DNA of 32,490 nucleotides. Source: CAZDBA01 sp964503615 (GTDB taxonomy: Bacteria; Planctomycetota; Planctomycetia; Pirellulales; Pirellulaceae). The notes beneath the pieces were generated by a model. That model saw only the letters and a program-made list of their open reading frames with translations. It did not search any database and was not told the DNA's origin. The stretch spans positions 1 through 32,490 of the forward strand of contig CAZDBA010000039.1 of NCBI GenBank assembly GCA_964503615.1, in the 5' to 3' direction. Position 1 is the first letter of the stretch. The number at the start of each line of letters is the position of its first letter. Positions 8,086 through 16,875 of this stretch are shown here, piece after piece. The translations under genes and the position numbers were made by a program.

Positions 8086-9033
8086 TTATCGTTGTTGAGC
8101 GCGAGCGCGGTTTGGTTCCGAGCCATCATAGAATTCTTGGGAATCAAGATGTCGGCGAGTTCGGCCTACGGTAGGCGCCCCGCCTAGCCCAGGATCCCCA
8201 AATTCGACAGGCCTCAGAATTCCTCGCTGAACCGGAACGTTCGAATTTTGGTTGGGCCATCCGAGTCCTTGAGTCTCATACCAAATCGTATCGAGCCGAA
8301 GTTTTACCAAGTCGGTTTTGGCATTCTTTCGCGACTCAAAGTCTTTTCGAAGCTTAGCGAGTCGTTCTTCCAACTGTATCAATGGCGCTTCGTGTTGCTC
8401 CAGGTAACTATCGTATTGCGCTTCCAACTCAGATTGCAATTCTGACTTTAGCTCTTCCTTTTCGTCTTCGTCAGTGGTTTGCCTCAGGTTCATCGTGAGT
8501 TCCGCAATCTTGTTGTTGCGCTCGATCACTTGGGGAGTTGCAAAGTTTGTACTGGTGATACTTGCACTGCTGGTAGGAAGTCCTTGCTGCAGTCTACTAA
8601 TTCGTTGCCTTAAGTTTTTGACATGAGGATGGCCTTCCCCAAGATTTTGCAAACTTACGGCTAATTCTCGGGCCAAGGCATCAATGTGCGGGAACCTTAC
8701 GAACTTGTTGGGCTCTTGGGGTTCGTAGCCTTCCGTACGAACCACGGCAGAAGGATGATTTACATTTTTTGGTTTGTCCCTCCACGGTTCTTGTAAAGTG
8801 AGTGCGTCGGAAAATTGAATTTGCGGATCGATGGGCCGAGATTCAAGCGATTTGTCTTTAGCTTGGGTTTCTCGTTCTTGAGCATCGGTCGTGAAAGTGG
8901 AGCGTTCAGGATTTCGTGCACTCAAATCTTGTGACGGAGTTTCAGTTTGCTGGTTTTGAGCAGTCGCGATGTTATTGCAATTGAGTAACAAAAGGGCCAC
9001 TGGAATCGCCATTAAGTGGAAGTGAAAATTCAT
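8086..9033 (-). CDS. secreted coiled-coil protein of the sigma/kinase operon
   Basis: A 315-residue protein with an N-terminal signal peptide (hydrophobic MAIPVALLLLNC, then a likely cut after ATAQ near residue 26). The mature part starts with a polar Thr/Glu/Arg-rich stretch. It then has two helical segments: LARELAVSLQNLGEGHPHV at about 115-150, and a long charged coiled coil at about 175-245 rich in ELKSELQSELE and QLEERLAKLRKDFES. The C-terminus contains TIWYETQGLGWP and an Arg-rich tail. The start codon overlaps the kinase stop codon (ATGA, 9030-9033), so translation is coupled. It is probably an extracytoplasmic partner or output of that kinase. No enzymatic domain is recognised. Confidence 0.8.
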   Translation of the reverse strand: MNFHFHLMAIPVALLLLNCNNIATAQNQQTETPSQDLSARNPERSTFTTDAQERETQAKDKSLESRPIDPQIQFSDALTLQEPWRDKPKNVNHPSAVVRTEGYEPQEPNKFVRFPHIDALARELAVSLQNLGEGHPHVKNLRQRISRLQQGLPTSSASITSTNFATPQVIERNNKIAELTMNLRQTTDEDEKEELKSELQSELEAQYDSYLEQHEAPLIQLEERLAKLRKDFESRKNAKTDLVKLRLDTIWYETQGLGWPNQNSNVPVQRGILRPVEFGDPGLGGAPTVGRTRRHLDSQEFYDGSEPNRARAQQR

Positions 9034-10811
9034 TTGATTTCCTTTCGTAAGCTTGGATGGCCAGGCTGTTCGTTGAGTTGATTGTTGCTATCAAGTGCAC
9101 GAACACTTTGCTCATACCTTTCAAGCGAATTTTCTAATTCTCTAAATTCGGTCGAAAAACTTTGATCAAGTGGGAAACTTGGTGGAGCGATGGCCAGTGG
9201 GTTTGAGCCATTCCAATGCAATTCATATTGATCGATTTCACGATTCAATTGATCGAGTTCGCGAATCAGGGATCGATCGAGAAAAACTGAACCGTTCGTT
9301 GGCGGCCTTATGGGAGTCTCAACAATAGGCGGTTCGCCCGATATTGCGGTCGCGGTTGGTGGGATCTTGATCGCTGGCAAATGTTCATCCGTACCCTCGA
9401 TTGGGGCACTAGTTGGTGAATCTGAATTATCAGAGATGATGTCCGGATTGGTAATCGCTGGGTCCGTTTTGAAACGTTGGGCAGTGGGTTGGCTTGAATC
9501 GAATTTGTTGAACTGGCCATAGCCCAACCAGGCTGCGGCCAAAACGATGCTGGCTGCCAACCCTCCAAACCACATTCGCCGTGTCTTTCTGCGGCGACGT
9601 GTTAGCAAACGACCGGGCTTTGCTACGTTTTGAGGTTGTTGCAGATGCGCCAAATACTTTTTCAGGACGCCTCTTAGTTCATCAGCCGATTGGAAACGAT
9701 CCTGTGGTCGCTTCTCCAGCAGCTTTTCGATATTGTCCGACATCAAAGGAGGCAAATCGCAGCTCAGTACCCCCGGAGCAGTCGAGTGTTCATTGATGAT
9801 TTTTTGAATAACGGCGAAAGGACTCTCGGCGCGAAACGGTTCCCGTCCCGTCGCGAGGAAGTAGAGCAGGCCGCCAAGGCTGAATAAATCGGTTCTATGG
9901 TCGAGGGTGGAACCTTGAGCTTGTTCCGGAGACATGTAGTGCGGCGTACCAGCGATCCATCCCGTTCGTGTCATTGCTGCATCGTCGGTCGCTCGAGCCA
10001 ATCCGAAATCGGTAATCACGACGCGACTGACATCCTGCTCGGTCAATACGTTGGCCGGCTTGATATCTCGATGGATCAAACCCTGTTGATGAGCGGCCGC
10101 CAAACCATCTGCGACCTGAATCGCGATTCGAACGATTTCTCTAACCGGTAGCGGGCCGTGGTCGCTGACCAACGATTGCAGCGAGTTTCCTGCAACCAAT
10201 TGCATGACGATGTAAGGACGACTGCGACTGGCATTTACAGAATAAATCGGAATCACATTCGGATGTACCACCGCCGCGGCAGCCTGTGCTTCACGAGCGA
10301 ACCGTTTTCGAGAAGTTCCATTGCTGGCCAGTTGAGGCGAAAGCACCTTGATGGCAACCGCTCGATTCAGTTCGCGATCAAAGCCCTTCAACACCAAGCC
10401 CATTCCGCCTTGGCCCAGTTTCGACTCAATCTCAAACTGATCGATGCATCCAAGCATTTCAGGATGACGCGGCGGATCAAGTACCTGAGTCCAGTCAAAA
10501 ACATGATTGGATAGCCTTGCAGGCTTGTCAGCCGCAAGATCAACGAGCGTCGGTACGACGAACGACCCAGCTGAAAGCTCGTTGGCGAACTTTGCGGGAA
10601 TGGTCAATTCATCAATGGTTGAAAGCAAGCTTGCCGTCTTTGTCCACCACCATTCTTCACCGGCAAGGCTTTCGATTTGTTGTTGGCAAGATTCACAGCT
10701 TTCAAGGTGGGCTTCAAACTCGATTGACTGCTTGAGACTGCAATCATCATTGACCAAGCTGATCAACGATTCCTTGCTAGGATAAGCCCGACAAAATTCC
10801 TCGTTATTCAT
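9030..10811 (-). CDS. membrane-anchored Ser/Thr protein kinase with N-terminal zinc-finger anti-sigma-like domain
   Basis: A 593-residue PknB-type kinase. Residues 35-42 carry H-x3-C-x2-C (HLESCESC), the zinc motif of ZAS/zf-HC2 anti-sigma domains. The kinase domain spans about 126-390, with glycine loop GQGGMG, VAIK (K155), HRDIKPAN (247-254), DFG (268-270), GTPHYMSPEQ and DLFSLG, so all catalytic residues are intact. A basic stretch (RRRRKTRR) precedes a membrane helix at about 414-432. The outer C-terminal part is Pro/Thr/Asp-rich and ends in a helical DQLNREIDQYELHW segment. The ATG at 10811 is chosen because AAAGGAG lies just upstream, and an extension to 10862 would start with TTG inside the sigma gene. 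The gene overlaps the sigma gene by 8 nt and the downstream secreted-protein gene by 4 nt. Confidence 0.93.
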   Translation of the reverse strand: MNNEEFCRAYPSKESLISLVNDDCSLKQSIEFEAHLESCESCQQQIESLAGEEWWWTKTASLLSTIDELTIPAKFANELSAGSFVVPTLVDLAADKPARLSNHVFDWTQVLDPPRHPEMLGCIDQFEIESKLGQGGMGLVLKGFDRELNRAVAIKVLSPQLASNGTSRKRFAREAQAAAAVVHPNVIPIYSVNASRSRPYIVMQLVAGNSLQSLVSDHGPLPVREIVRIAIQVADGLAAAHQQGLIHRDIKPANVLTEQDVSRVVITDFGLARATDDAAMTRTGWIAGTPHYMSPEQAQGSTLDHRTDLFSLGGLLYFLATGREPFRAESPFAVIQKIINEHSTAPGVLSCDLPPLMSDNIEKLLEKRPQDRFQSADELRGVLKKYLAHLQQPQNVAKPGRLLTRRRRKTRRMWFGGLAASIVLAAAWLGYGQFNKFDSSQPTAQRFKTDPAITNPDIISDNSDSPTSAPIEGTDEHLPAIKIPPTATAISGEPPIVETPIRPPTNGSVFLDRSLIRELDQLNREIDQYELHWNGSNPLAIAPPSFPLDQSFSTEFRELENSLERYEQSVRALDSNNQLNEQPGHPSLRKEIK

Positions 10812-11445
10812 CGACTGCTCCTTTCTGAAATGTTGGCGTGTTCCCTGAAACTGCACTCTCAAAATAACGTTGCACCGTTTGTTTCAATCGTGCCATCACG
10901 CGTGAGCGAGCGATGTAAGTCGCGCCGACCGATATTCTCAACTGTTTTGCGACCGCTTGGACCGGTTGTTGGTTAACGGATGTCAGCCAAAACGCTTGCC
11001 AGGTTACCGGTGTGAACCGGGGCTTTACCTGCTCACTTGCCCAAGCGAAAATTTGTCGCTCGTATTCAAGATCAAACAGGTCCGTTTCTGCACTCCGATC
11101 AGGCGTCTGATGGATCAACTCGCGAATCGCAGAATCATCAGATGTTCTCGGCCGTTTGTTTTTGGAGCGTAGAAAATCAACTGCCAGGTTGCGTGTGACT
11201 CTACCGATCCAGCCACGAAACGAACCGCGATCCGGATCAGGATCCCAACGATTAATGGCTCCAGCGACCCGAGCCAAGACCTCTTGAGTCACGTCAAAGG
11301 CGTCGGCATCCTGAAGCCCACGCCCTTTTGCCAAGCGGAAGATCAATGGCTGGTAGATCGCGACGAACTCTTCCCAAGCTGCGGCATCATCTGGGTGACG
11401 TAACCGCAGTATCAAACTGGCTCGGGTTGTGGGTGGTTCGCTCAT
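10804..11445 (-). CDS. ECF-type RNA polymerase sigma factor
   Basis: A 213-residue sigma-70 family protein of the ECF class. Region 2 is recognised in WEEFVAIYQPLIFRLAKGRG, DADAFDVTQEVLARV, FRGWIGRVTRNLAVDFLR. Region 4 is the C-terminal helix-turn-helix QPVQAVAKQLRISVGATYIA followed by RSRVMARLKQ. The protein directs RNA polymerase to a specific promoter set, probably including its own. It is the first gene of a coupled operon with a kinase bearing an anti-sigma-like zinc motif. Planctomycetes are known for ECF factors linked to Ser/Thr kinases in place of classical anti-sigma factors, so the kinase is the likely regulator. The start at ATG 11445 has a good GGAG at 11453-11456. Confidence 0.93.
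   Translation of the reverse strand: MSEPPTTRASLILRLRHPDDAAAWEEFVAIYQPLIFRLAKGRGLQDADAFDVTQEVLARVAGAINRWDPDPDRGSFRGWIGRVTRNLAVDFLRSKNKRPRTSDDSAIRELIHQTPDRSAETDLFDLEYERQIFAWASEQVKPRFTPVTWQAFWLTSVNQQPVQAVAKQLRISVGATYIARSRVMARLKQTVQRYFESAVSGNTPTFQKGAVDE
10818..10824 (-). promoter_or_regulatory. ribosome binding site of the kinase gene inside the sigma gene
   Basis: The minus strand reads AAAGGAG six nucleotides before the ATG at 10811. It lies inside the last codons of the sigma factor. This site decides the kinase start and indicates re-initiation or coupling at the 8-nt overlap. Confidence 0.75.
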
Positions 11446-11488
11446 CTCGATTCTCCGTCAGTTTACACGGTTTGGAGACCGAGATCTT

Positions 11489-11501
11489 TCAGATAATCTG
11501 A
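11489..11501. promoter_or_regulatory. 13-bp perfect palindrome upstream of the sigma gene
   Basis: TCAGATAATCTGA is a perfect 13-bp palindrome 43 bp upstream of the sigma factor start and 31 bp after the end of the preceding minus-strand gene. It may be an operator for the sigma/kinase operon. The stem is short and no T-run follows on the minus strand, so a terminator is less likely. Confidence 0.35.
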
Positions 11502-11532
11502 GAAAAAGAGTAGCTAGTTGGCCACAGCGGGC

Positions 11533-11826
11533 CTAATCTTTGAATTTAAGTGTAACGAACTCCGAGTAGCCGCTGATCACCGCTGTGCCATTTTCGACTT
11601 CTGCCTTCTTGAGCTCTTTGAGCTCTTTGTTTTTCGCTTCGAAGTCGTCAGAGTATTTGTACTTGGGACGCTTTTGAGTCTTTAGAACGTAGCTGTCTGC
11701 AGCGACCTCGCCTCCCGCAGTATCGACCGCTTTGAAGATCGAATCTTTGAGCTCATCGAGCTCCTTTTCCAGTTTCGAGATTTCACGTTTAAGTTCTACG
11801 TAGCGATCGAGAGATGCATCGGCCAT
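11533..11826 (-). CDS. small charged coiled-coil protein
   Basis: A 97-residue protein from ATG 11826, with GGAA nine bases upstream. A TTG four codons earlier is the only alternative nearby start. The first half is a heptad-rich coiled coil (YVELKREISKLEKELDEL), then DSYVLKTQKRPKYKYSDDF, a second short helix (KNKELKELKKAE) and a beta-like end (AVISGYSEFVTLKFK). No signal peptide or membrane helix is present. It lies 87 bp upstream of the sigma gene on the same strand. I do not recognise the family; the coding character and composition look real. Confidence 0.7.
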   Translation of the reverse strand: MADASLDRYVELKREISKLEKELDELKDSIFKAVDTAGGEVAADSYVLKTQKRPKYKYSDDFEAKNKELKELKKAEVENGTAVISGYSEFVTLKFKD

Positions 11827-11999
11827 TGTATGTTCCAATATAAGATTCGGTTTCCAGATCGAATTCTAGCAAACTTAGCCAAGCAATGTGAATCGCCAAT
11901 TACAAAATGATCACCGTGATGGGCTCTGGCTGATGCAAGAAGCGAGAACAGCAACTGATCGGCAAGCTGTAAATTTGCTCAAGCTGAGCTTGCCAGGCG

Positions 12000-13781
12000 T
12001 TAGCTCTGCCGTATCCCATTGTCCCCGAAAGGATCTTCGATGGGAGTAGGAGGGCCCAATTGTTCGGGCATTTCGATTTCGTCGTCAGGCTCAGAAAGAA
12101 GATTGCTGTCTTCGTCGACGTTGCTACGTAAAGTGCCCTCAATCAACTCGTCCGAATCCAAGTCAACCGCTTCACCAATTTCGTTGAACGGGTCTTCTGA
12201 AGGCTCGAGTGCTGGTCGACGTGATTTATAAGGGATGACATCTTCAGGGATATCGATCGTTTCTGGAACGTCGTTCCCTTCGTTTGACATGGGAGGAAGC
12301 TCCTGTGAGGGCACCTCTTCGGCTTGGATCTCTTCTGGTTGGATTTCTTCCGGTTGATCATCTTCCGGTGCCGTGTTTGAGTCGTCCGGCTCTTCCGCCT
12401 CTACGGGATCCGGAATTGCAACATCTGACATGTCTTTTCGGTTACGCACAGAGCCGTCCGCGTCCCACCAGGTCCACTCGCCTACGGGCGTTTCGTCTTC
12501 GTACTGTCCTTCGATTCTTTTGATCCCGTTGGGATGCCACCAAGTCCAAGCGCCGACTTTTTTTCCTGCTTCGAATTGACCTGCGACATCTTTTTGGCCG
12601 TTGGCGTGCCAGCCGACAAAGACGCCGACTCGTTCTCCATTGTCGAACTGGCCCTGCATTTTCGGTTGGCCATTGGGGTACCAAGTGCCTGTCGGTCCGT
12701 GTTGAATTCGCTCGCCACTGGTAACGAAGTTTGCGGGTTTTGCTTCCCACCAATTATCTTCGCCGTCCAATTCCAATGTCGGCGCCAGATAGAAGCTCTC
12801 GCTTAGTTTTTGGCGTTTTCCTGCATACTGGATGTCGCTGACGATTCTGCGACCTTTGATGTACTCTTCTTGCAAGGTCGTTTTGCTTTCTTTGTTCCAC
12901 TCGAAAAAAGGGCCATCGAGCAAGCCGTTTCGAAAAGTACACTCTCTTAGCTTGGAACCGTTGGTGTGATACCAAGTCGCAGTTCCGTGACGAACGCCTT
13001 CTTGATAAGACGCTTCGAAAATCGGATTCTTGCCGCGGTCAGCGATTGTCCAAACTCCATTTAATTTTCCATTACTAAATTCCGCTATGGAAAGGTAGGG
13101 TCCCTGAAATTCGTTAAAAGGTGACGTTGAGAAGAGTCCAGCACCGTTACTGGGATGCCAACGTTTCCATTGGCCTTCCATACGCCCGAGGTAATATTCA
13201 CCTTGGCCCATCACCTCGCCAAGGCGGTTAAACAACTGCCAGGCGCCGTGGTTGTAGTAGTTCCGGTCTTTGTCTTGAGTAACCTGACGCATGATTTGAA
13301 CTTTGCCATCAGGGTAGCGTTCACGGATCACTTCGACTCGCCCACCTGTTTCAGTCAGCTTTTTCTCGTTATCGATTGAACGTAGATTCTCCGGCTGAAT
13401 AATCGAGTGGAAGCCCGATCCGGTTTGGTCATCCAGCGGAGTGACAAAGTTTCCCAGTTGGCCACCGGAAGACTCACGTGGATTGATATGCGTCATCCCG
13501 CTACCCAGGTTGTTCTCAAGCCGAGCGGGAGTTGGTCGACGATTTCCAGTGATGGGCGGCGCAAAGTCGTATTTGGGTGTGGAAAGAGTCTCTTGCGGCA
13601 GCCCCGATTCGATCGGTATCGGTTGAATCGGATTCGGGCTGGAAATCTGTTTCGCGTCCACGCATTGGGTCGGTATCAGCACTCCAAGCGCGCAGCACAA
13701 AACGAAGAATGTTGCGATGAACATTTCAGACGCAATGGCCCCACTCAATTTGAGGCTGAAACTCGGTTTGATAAACTTCAT
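12000..13781 (-). CDS. secreted MORN/YwqK-type repeat protein with acidic tail
   Basis: A 593-residue protein from ATG 13781; an in-frame TTG at 13820 is possible but less likely. The N-terminus has a signal sequence with a long basic n-region and a hydrophobic core MFIATFFVLCCALGVLIP. Residues about 155-450 contain repeated MORN-like units of the COG2849 (YwqK) type. Examples are GQWKRWHPSNG, GTATWYHTNGSKLRECTFRNG, GTWYPNGQPKMQGQFDNGE, GWHANGQKDVAGQFEAGK, AWTWWHPNGIKRIEGQYED and EWTWWDADGS. The last about 140 residues are Glu/Asp/Pro-rich and low in complexity. These repeats are beta-hairpin modules often involved in membrane or protein contact. YwqK proteins are sometimes annotated as antitoxins, but nothing here indicates a toxin partner. 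The gene stands alone on its strand, 173 bp upstream of the small coiled-coil gene. Confidence 0.8.
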   Translation of the reverse strand: MKFIKPSFSLKLSGAIASEMFIATFFVLCCALGVLIPTQCVDAKQISSPNPIQPIPIESGLPQETLSTPKYDFAPPITGNRRPTPARLENNLGSGMTHINPRESSGGQLGNFVTPLDDQTGSGFHSIIQPENLRSIDNEKKLTETGGRVEVIRERYPDGKVQIMRQVTQDKDRNYYNHGAWQLFNRLGEVMGQGEYYLGRMEGQWKRWHPSNGAGLFSTSPFNEFQGPYLSIAEFSNGKLNGVWTIADRGKNPIFEASYQEGVRHGTATWYHTNGSKLRECTFRNGLLDGPFFEWNKESKTTLQEEYIKGRRIVSDIQYAGKRQKLSESFYLAPTLELDGEDNWWEAKPANFVTSGERIQHGPTGTWYPNGQPKMQGQFDNGERVGVFVGWHANGQKDVAGQFEAGKKVGAWTWWHPNGIKRIEGQYEDETPVGEWTWWDADGSVRNRKDMSDVAIPDPVEAEEPDDSNTAPEDDQPEEIQPEEIQAEEVPSQELPPMSNEGNDVPETIDIPEDVIPYKSRRPALEPSEDPFNEIGEAVDLDSDELIEGTLRSNVDEDSNLLSEPDDEIEMPEQLGPPTPIEDPFGDNGIRQS

Positions 13782-14139
13782 AAATCCAAACAGGCCCCCA
13801 AGATTTAGAGCCCCTCCCAACAGAGAATTTATCGTCTTCTACTTTGCTTGCGGTGATTCCTAAAGTCTACAGTCGCAGGGCCACTTTAATCAGTTTGTTT
13901 GACGAATTTGTAGCGGGAAACGGTTCCATAAAAATCTCGCAATCGTAAAATCCGCTACTATTTAACAGGTAGTCGAGCATTGCACCCTCAAGCTTTGACC
14001 AAGCTGCTGCCATAAAGTCGCCCATGAGCCGGGGTTCAGCCGACTAGAACCTTGCCCCGATATGATGCTAAATTGGTGTCACACGCTGTAAAAGAAAGCT
14101 ATATTTCCGAGTAAATCTCTTCTACCTAAAAGCTATCTA
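13782..14139. other. 358-bp divergent intergenic region
   Basis: Between the divergent MORN-repeat gene and galE. I see no RNA gene or convincing protein. A weak stem can be formed near 14025-14060 (CGGGGTTC with GAACCttgCCCCG). The 50 bases before galE are AT-rich and would hold its promoter, but no clear -35/-10 pair stands out. Confidence 0.4.
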
Positions 14140-15162
14140 ATGAAAAACATCCTTGTTACTGGCGGCGCCGGGTATATCGGCAGCCATACCTGTCTTGAAC
14201 TGCTCGAAGCAGGATTCGAAGTTACTGCGATCGACAACCTGTCGAACAGTTCAGAAGAATCGCTTCTACGTGTGCAGAAACTGACGGGCAAGTCACTGGA
14301 CTTTCACAACGTTGACCTGTTGGATATCGAAGGGCTGCGTAAGGTTGTCAACTCGAAAAAGTTCGATGCCGTGATTCACTTTGCTGCGCTCAAAGCGGTT
14401 GGAGAAAGTGTCTCTAAACCATTGCTTTACTATCGCAACAACATCACGGGCACGACAAATCTGCTTGAGGTTCTCGAAGAAGCGGACGTGCGTAACTTTG
14501 TTTTCAGTTCCAGCGCGACGGTTTACGGGGTTCCCAAGTCGTTACCGCTCACGGAATCGGCCGACACACCGATTCACGAAGTCACCAATCCGTATGGGCG
14601 TAGCAAGTTAATGATGGAGTACGTATTGCGCGACTGGCAAACAGCGAATCCAAACGTCAATGTCGCTTTGCTACGCTACTTTAATCCAGTCGGCGCGCAT
14701 GCCTCAGGTGAGATCGGCGAAGATCCAAACGGGATCCCAAACAACTTGTTACCGTACGTTTCACAAGTCGCGGTGGGTAAGCTCGACCAGCTGAGCGTTT
14801 TTGGAGACGACTACGAAACCGAGGACGGTACTGGTGTGCGCGACTATATTCACGTCGTAGACTTGGCCAAGGGCCATCTGAAAGCGCTTGGCGTGTTGGA
14901 GAAAGATCCAGGCGTTGTGGTTTTCAATCTTGGTACGGGCAACGGTTACAGTGTTCTGGAAATTATAAAAGCATTTGAGAAAGCAGCCGGAAAGCCGATC
15001 CCCTACCGCGTTGTTGAGCGGCGCGCTGGCGATATTGCTGCATGTTTTGCCGATCCGGCCAAAGCGGAATCGGAACTGGGATGGAAGGCAGAAAACGGGA
15101 TCGAAGAGATGTGCGCCGATGGTTGGCGTTGGCAGTCACAAAACCCTAACGGATTTGGTTAG
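14140..15162 (+). CDS. galE: UDP-glucose 4-epimerase
   Basis: A 340-residue short-chain dehydrogenase/reductase-type epimerase that interconverts UDP-glucose and UDP-galactose with bound NAD in the cytoplasm. It supplies galactose units for polysaccharide or feeds the Leloir pathway. The NAD-binding TGGAGYIG is at residues 7-14. The catalytic Ser is in FSSSATVYG (S124 region), and Tyr and Lys are in NPYGRSK (Y152, K156). Family landmarks LRYFNPVGAHASGEIGEDP, NNLLPYVSQVAVG and GTGVRDYIHVVDLA are all present. Length and order match GalE of E. coli (338 residues). The ATG at 14140 has no strong ribosome binding site. The sulfatase gene follows 65 bp downstream on the same strand and may be co-transcribed. 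Confidence 0.96.
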   Translation: MKNILVTGGAGYIGSHTCLELLEAGFEVTAIDNLSNSSEESLLRVQKLTGKSLDFHNVDLLDIEGLRKVVNSKKFDAVIHFAALKAVGESVSKPLLYYRNNITGTTNLLEVLEEADVRNFVFSSSATVYGVPKSLPLTESADTPIHEVTNPYGRSKLMMEYVLRDWQTANPNVNVALLRYFNPVGAHASGEIGEDPNGIPNNLLPYVSQVAVGKLDQLSVFGDDYETEDGTGVRDYIHVVDLAKGHLKALGVLEKDPGVVVFNLGTGNGYSVLEIIKAFEKAAGKPIPYRVVERRAGDIAACFADPAKAESELGWKAENGIEEMCADGWRWQSQNPNGFG

Positions 15163-15227
15163 GCGAATTTCCCTCAGGTGGATTACAATCTAGGCTCTTC
15201 ATTTTGTTATTGCCTGAGAGATTGCAT

Positions 15228-16832
15228 GTGGTCCGAAATAAATTGAAATTGGCATTAGTTTTAGCTCTGTCTTGCATTTGGGCAGGCGTGAGCAACCAGC
15301 TGTTGAACGCTCATGAATTGGGCGCTCCTCCTGAAAAGCCAAACATCGTCGTGATCATGGCGGATGATCTGGGGTACGGTGACCTTTCTTGTTACGGGGC
15401 GACTACTTTTCAAACGCCTAACATCGATAAACTTGCCGAGAAAGGCGTTCGCTTTACCAGCGGCTATTGTTCCGCATCGACTTGCACACCAACTCGATAT
15501 TCGTTGTTGACTGGCAGGTATGCTTTTCGGGACAAGAGAACCGGGATCGCTCCGCCAAGTGCCCCCTCGATAATTCAACCCGGAACGATGACGCTAGCGC
15601 AAATCGCCAAAAACGCAGGCTACCGGACTGGCGTGATTGGCAAGTGGCATCTGGGATTGGGTGGTCCCGATGGGCCGGATTGGAATAACGAACTGAAACC
15701 CGGTCCGCTTGAAATCGGTTTCGATTATTGTTTCCTGTTACCGACGACCAACGATCGTGTTCCTCAGGTGTATGTTGAAGACCACCGAGTTCTGAATCTT
15801 GACCCGGACGATCCACTTTGGGTCGGTAGAAAGAAGCCCAGTAATGATCATCCGACAGGAAAGACTCATCGTGATACGCTCACGATGGATTGGACCCATG
15901 GACATAATGGAACCATCCATAACGGAATCAGTCGGATTGGGTTTTACACAGGCGGGCACGCTGCTCGATTCCGGGACGAGGATTTAGCTGATAAGTGGGT
16001 GGAAAAGTCGAACGAGTTTATCGAAGAGAATCAGGACCGCCCCTTCTTTCTGCTGTTCGCGTCTCATGATGTTCACGTGCCCAGAATTCCTCACGAACGT
16101 TTTCAGGGAACGACTCCTCACGGTTTTCGCGGGGATTCGATCGTTCAATTAGATTGGTGCGTTGGAGAGTTGATGAAAACTCTCGATAGACTGGAACTTG
16201 CTGATAACACGTTAGTGATTTTTTGTTCGGATAACGGGCCGGTTTTGGGCGATGGCTACGCGGACGGAGCGATCGAGAAAATTGGAGAGCATCGAGCCGG
16301 CGGACCGTTTCAGGGCGGGAAGTACAGCGTTTACGAAGGCGGAACAAGAACGCCTTTTATTACATCCTGGCCAGGTACGATTGAGCCCCAGACCAGTGAT
16401 CAGGTCGTTTGTACAATCGATCTGGCGGCAAGCGTTTCAGCGTTGGTTGGGCAAACGCTAGAAGATGATGACTGCGTGGACAGTCTGAATGTGTTAGATG
16501 CTTTGCTTGGTAAACAGGACGCGCAAGGCCGAGACCATTTGGTCCAACAGAACAATGGGGGCGACGGAACCTATGGGTTGCGCGTTGAGGATTGGAAACT
16601 TCATCGATACGATAAAAAATCAGCACGTAACGTAAATGTGGAATCAAAACTGGCTAATAAGCGCGTCGATCGGTTTATGCTTTTCAATCTAGCCAACGAT
16701 CCGGCTGAAGAGCGAAACCTGATTCGGAAGAATCCGAAAAAAGCTGAAGAGATGAAAGCGCAGTTGAATCAGATTCTGGAGCAGGGAAGGTCTCGCCCCA
16801 TTGCGAATAATGAATTGCAACCCAGCAAGTGA
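15228..16832 (+). CDS. secreted sulfatase (arylsulfatase family, Cys type)
   Basis: Formylglycine-dependent sulfatase that hydrolyses sulfate esters, exported by an N-terminal signal peptide (LKLALVLALSCIWAGV). The metal-binding DD (D46, D47) lies in NIVVIMADDLGYGD. The catalytic motif is C86-T-P-T-R90 followed by YSLLTGR, so Cys86 would be converted to formylglycine by a maturation enzyme encoded elsewhere. GKWHLG and the later SDNGP are also conserved landmarks. Length is about 534 residues from GTG 15228, chosen because GAGAG lies upstream at usable distance. TTG at 15204 would add eight residues. The substrate cannot be read from sequence; planctomycetes use such enzymes on sulfated algal polysaccharides. 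The C-terminal part (RFMLFNLANDPAEERNL) is typical of the family. Confidence 0.93.
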   Translation: MVRNKLKLALVLALSCIWAGVSNQLLNAHELGAPPEKPNIVVIMADDLGYGDLSCYGATTFQTPNIDKLAEKGVRFTSGYCSASTCTPTRYSLLTGRYAFRDKRTGIAPPSAPSIIQPGTMTLAQIAKNAGYRTGVIGKWHLGLGGPDGPDWNNELKPGPLEIGFDYCFLLPTTNDRVPQVYVEDHRVLNLDPDDPLWVGRKKPSNDHPTGKTHRDTLTMDWTHGHNGTIHNGISRIGFYTGGHAARFRDEDLADKWVEKSNEFIEENQDRPFFLLFASHDVHVPRIPHERFQGTTPHGFRGDSIVQLDWCVGELMKTLDRLELADNTLVIFCSDNGPVLGDGYADGAIEKIGEHRAGGPFQGGKYSVYEGGTRTPFITSWPGTIEPQTSDQVVCTIDLAASVSALVGQTLEDDDCVDSLNVLDALLGKQDAQGRDHLVQQNNGGDGTYGLRVEDWKLHRYDKKSARNVNVESKLANKRVDRFMLFNLANDPAEERNLIRKNPKKAEEMKAQLNQILEQGRSRPIANNELQPSK

Positions 16833-16875
16833 TTCGCAAAACGGGACCATACAGTATTTGTGCTGCGTGAAAAGC

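Noticed and set aside
11900..12142. 80-codon minus-strand frame overlapping the end of the MORN-repeat gene
   Set aside because: Most of it overlaps the acidic tail in a different frame, and it has neither a ribosome binding site nor protein-like composition.
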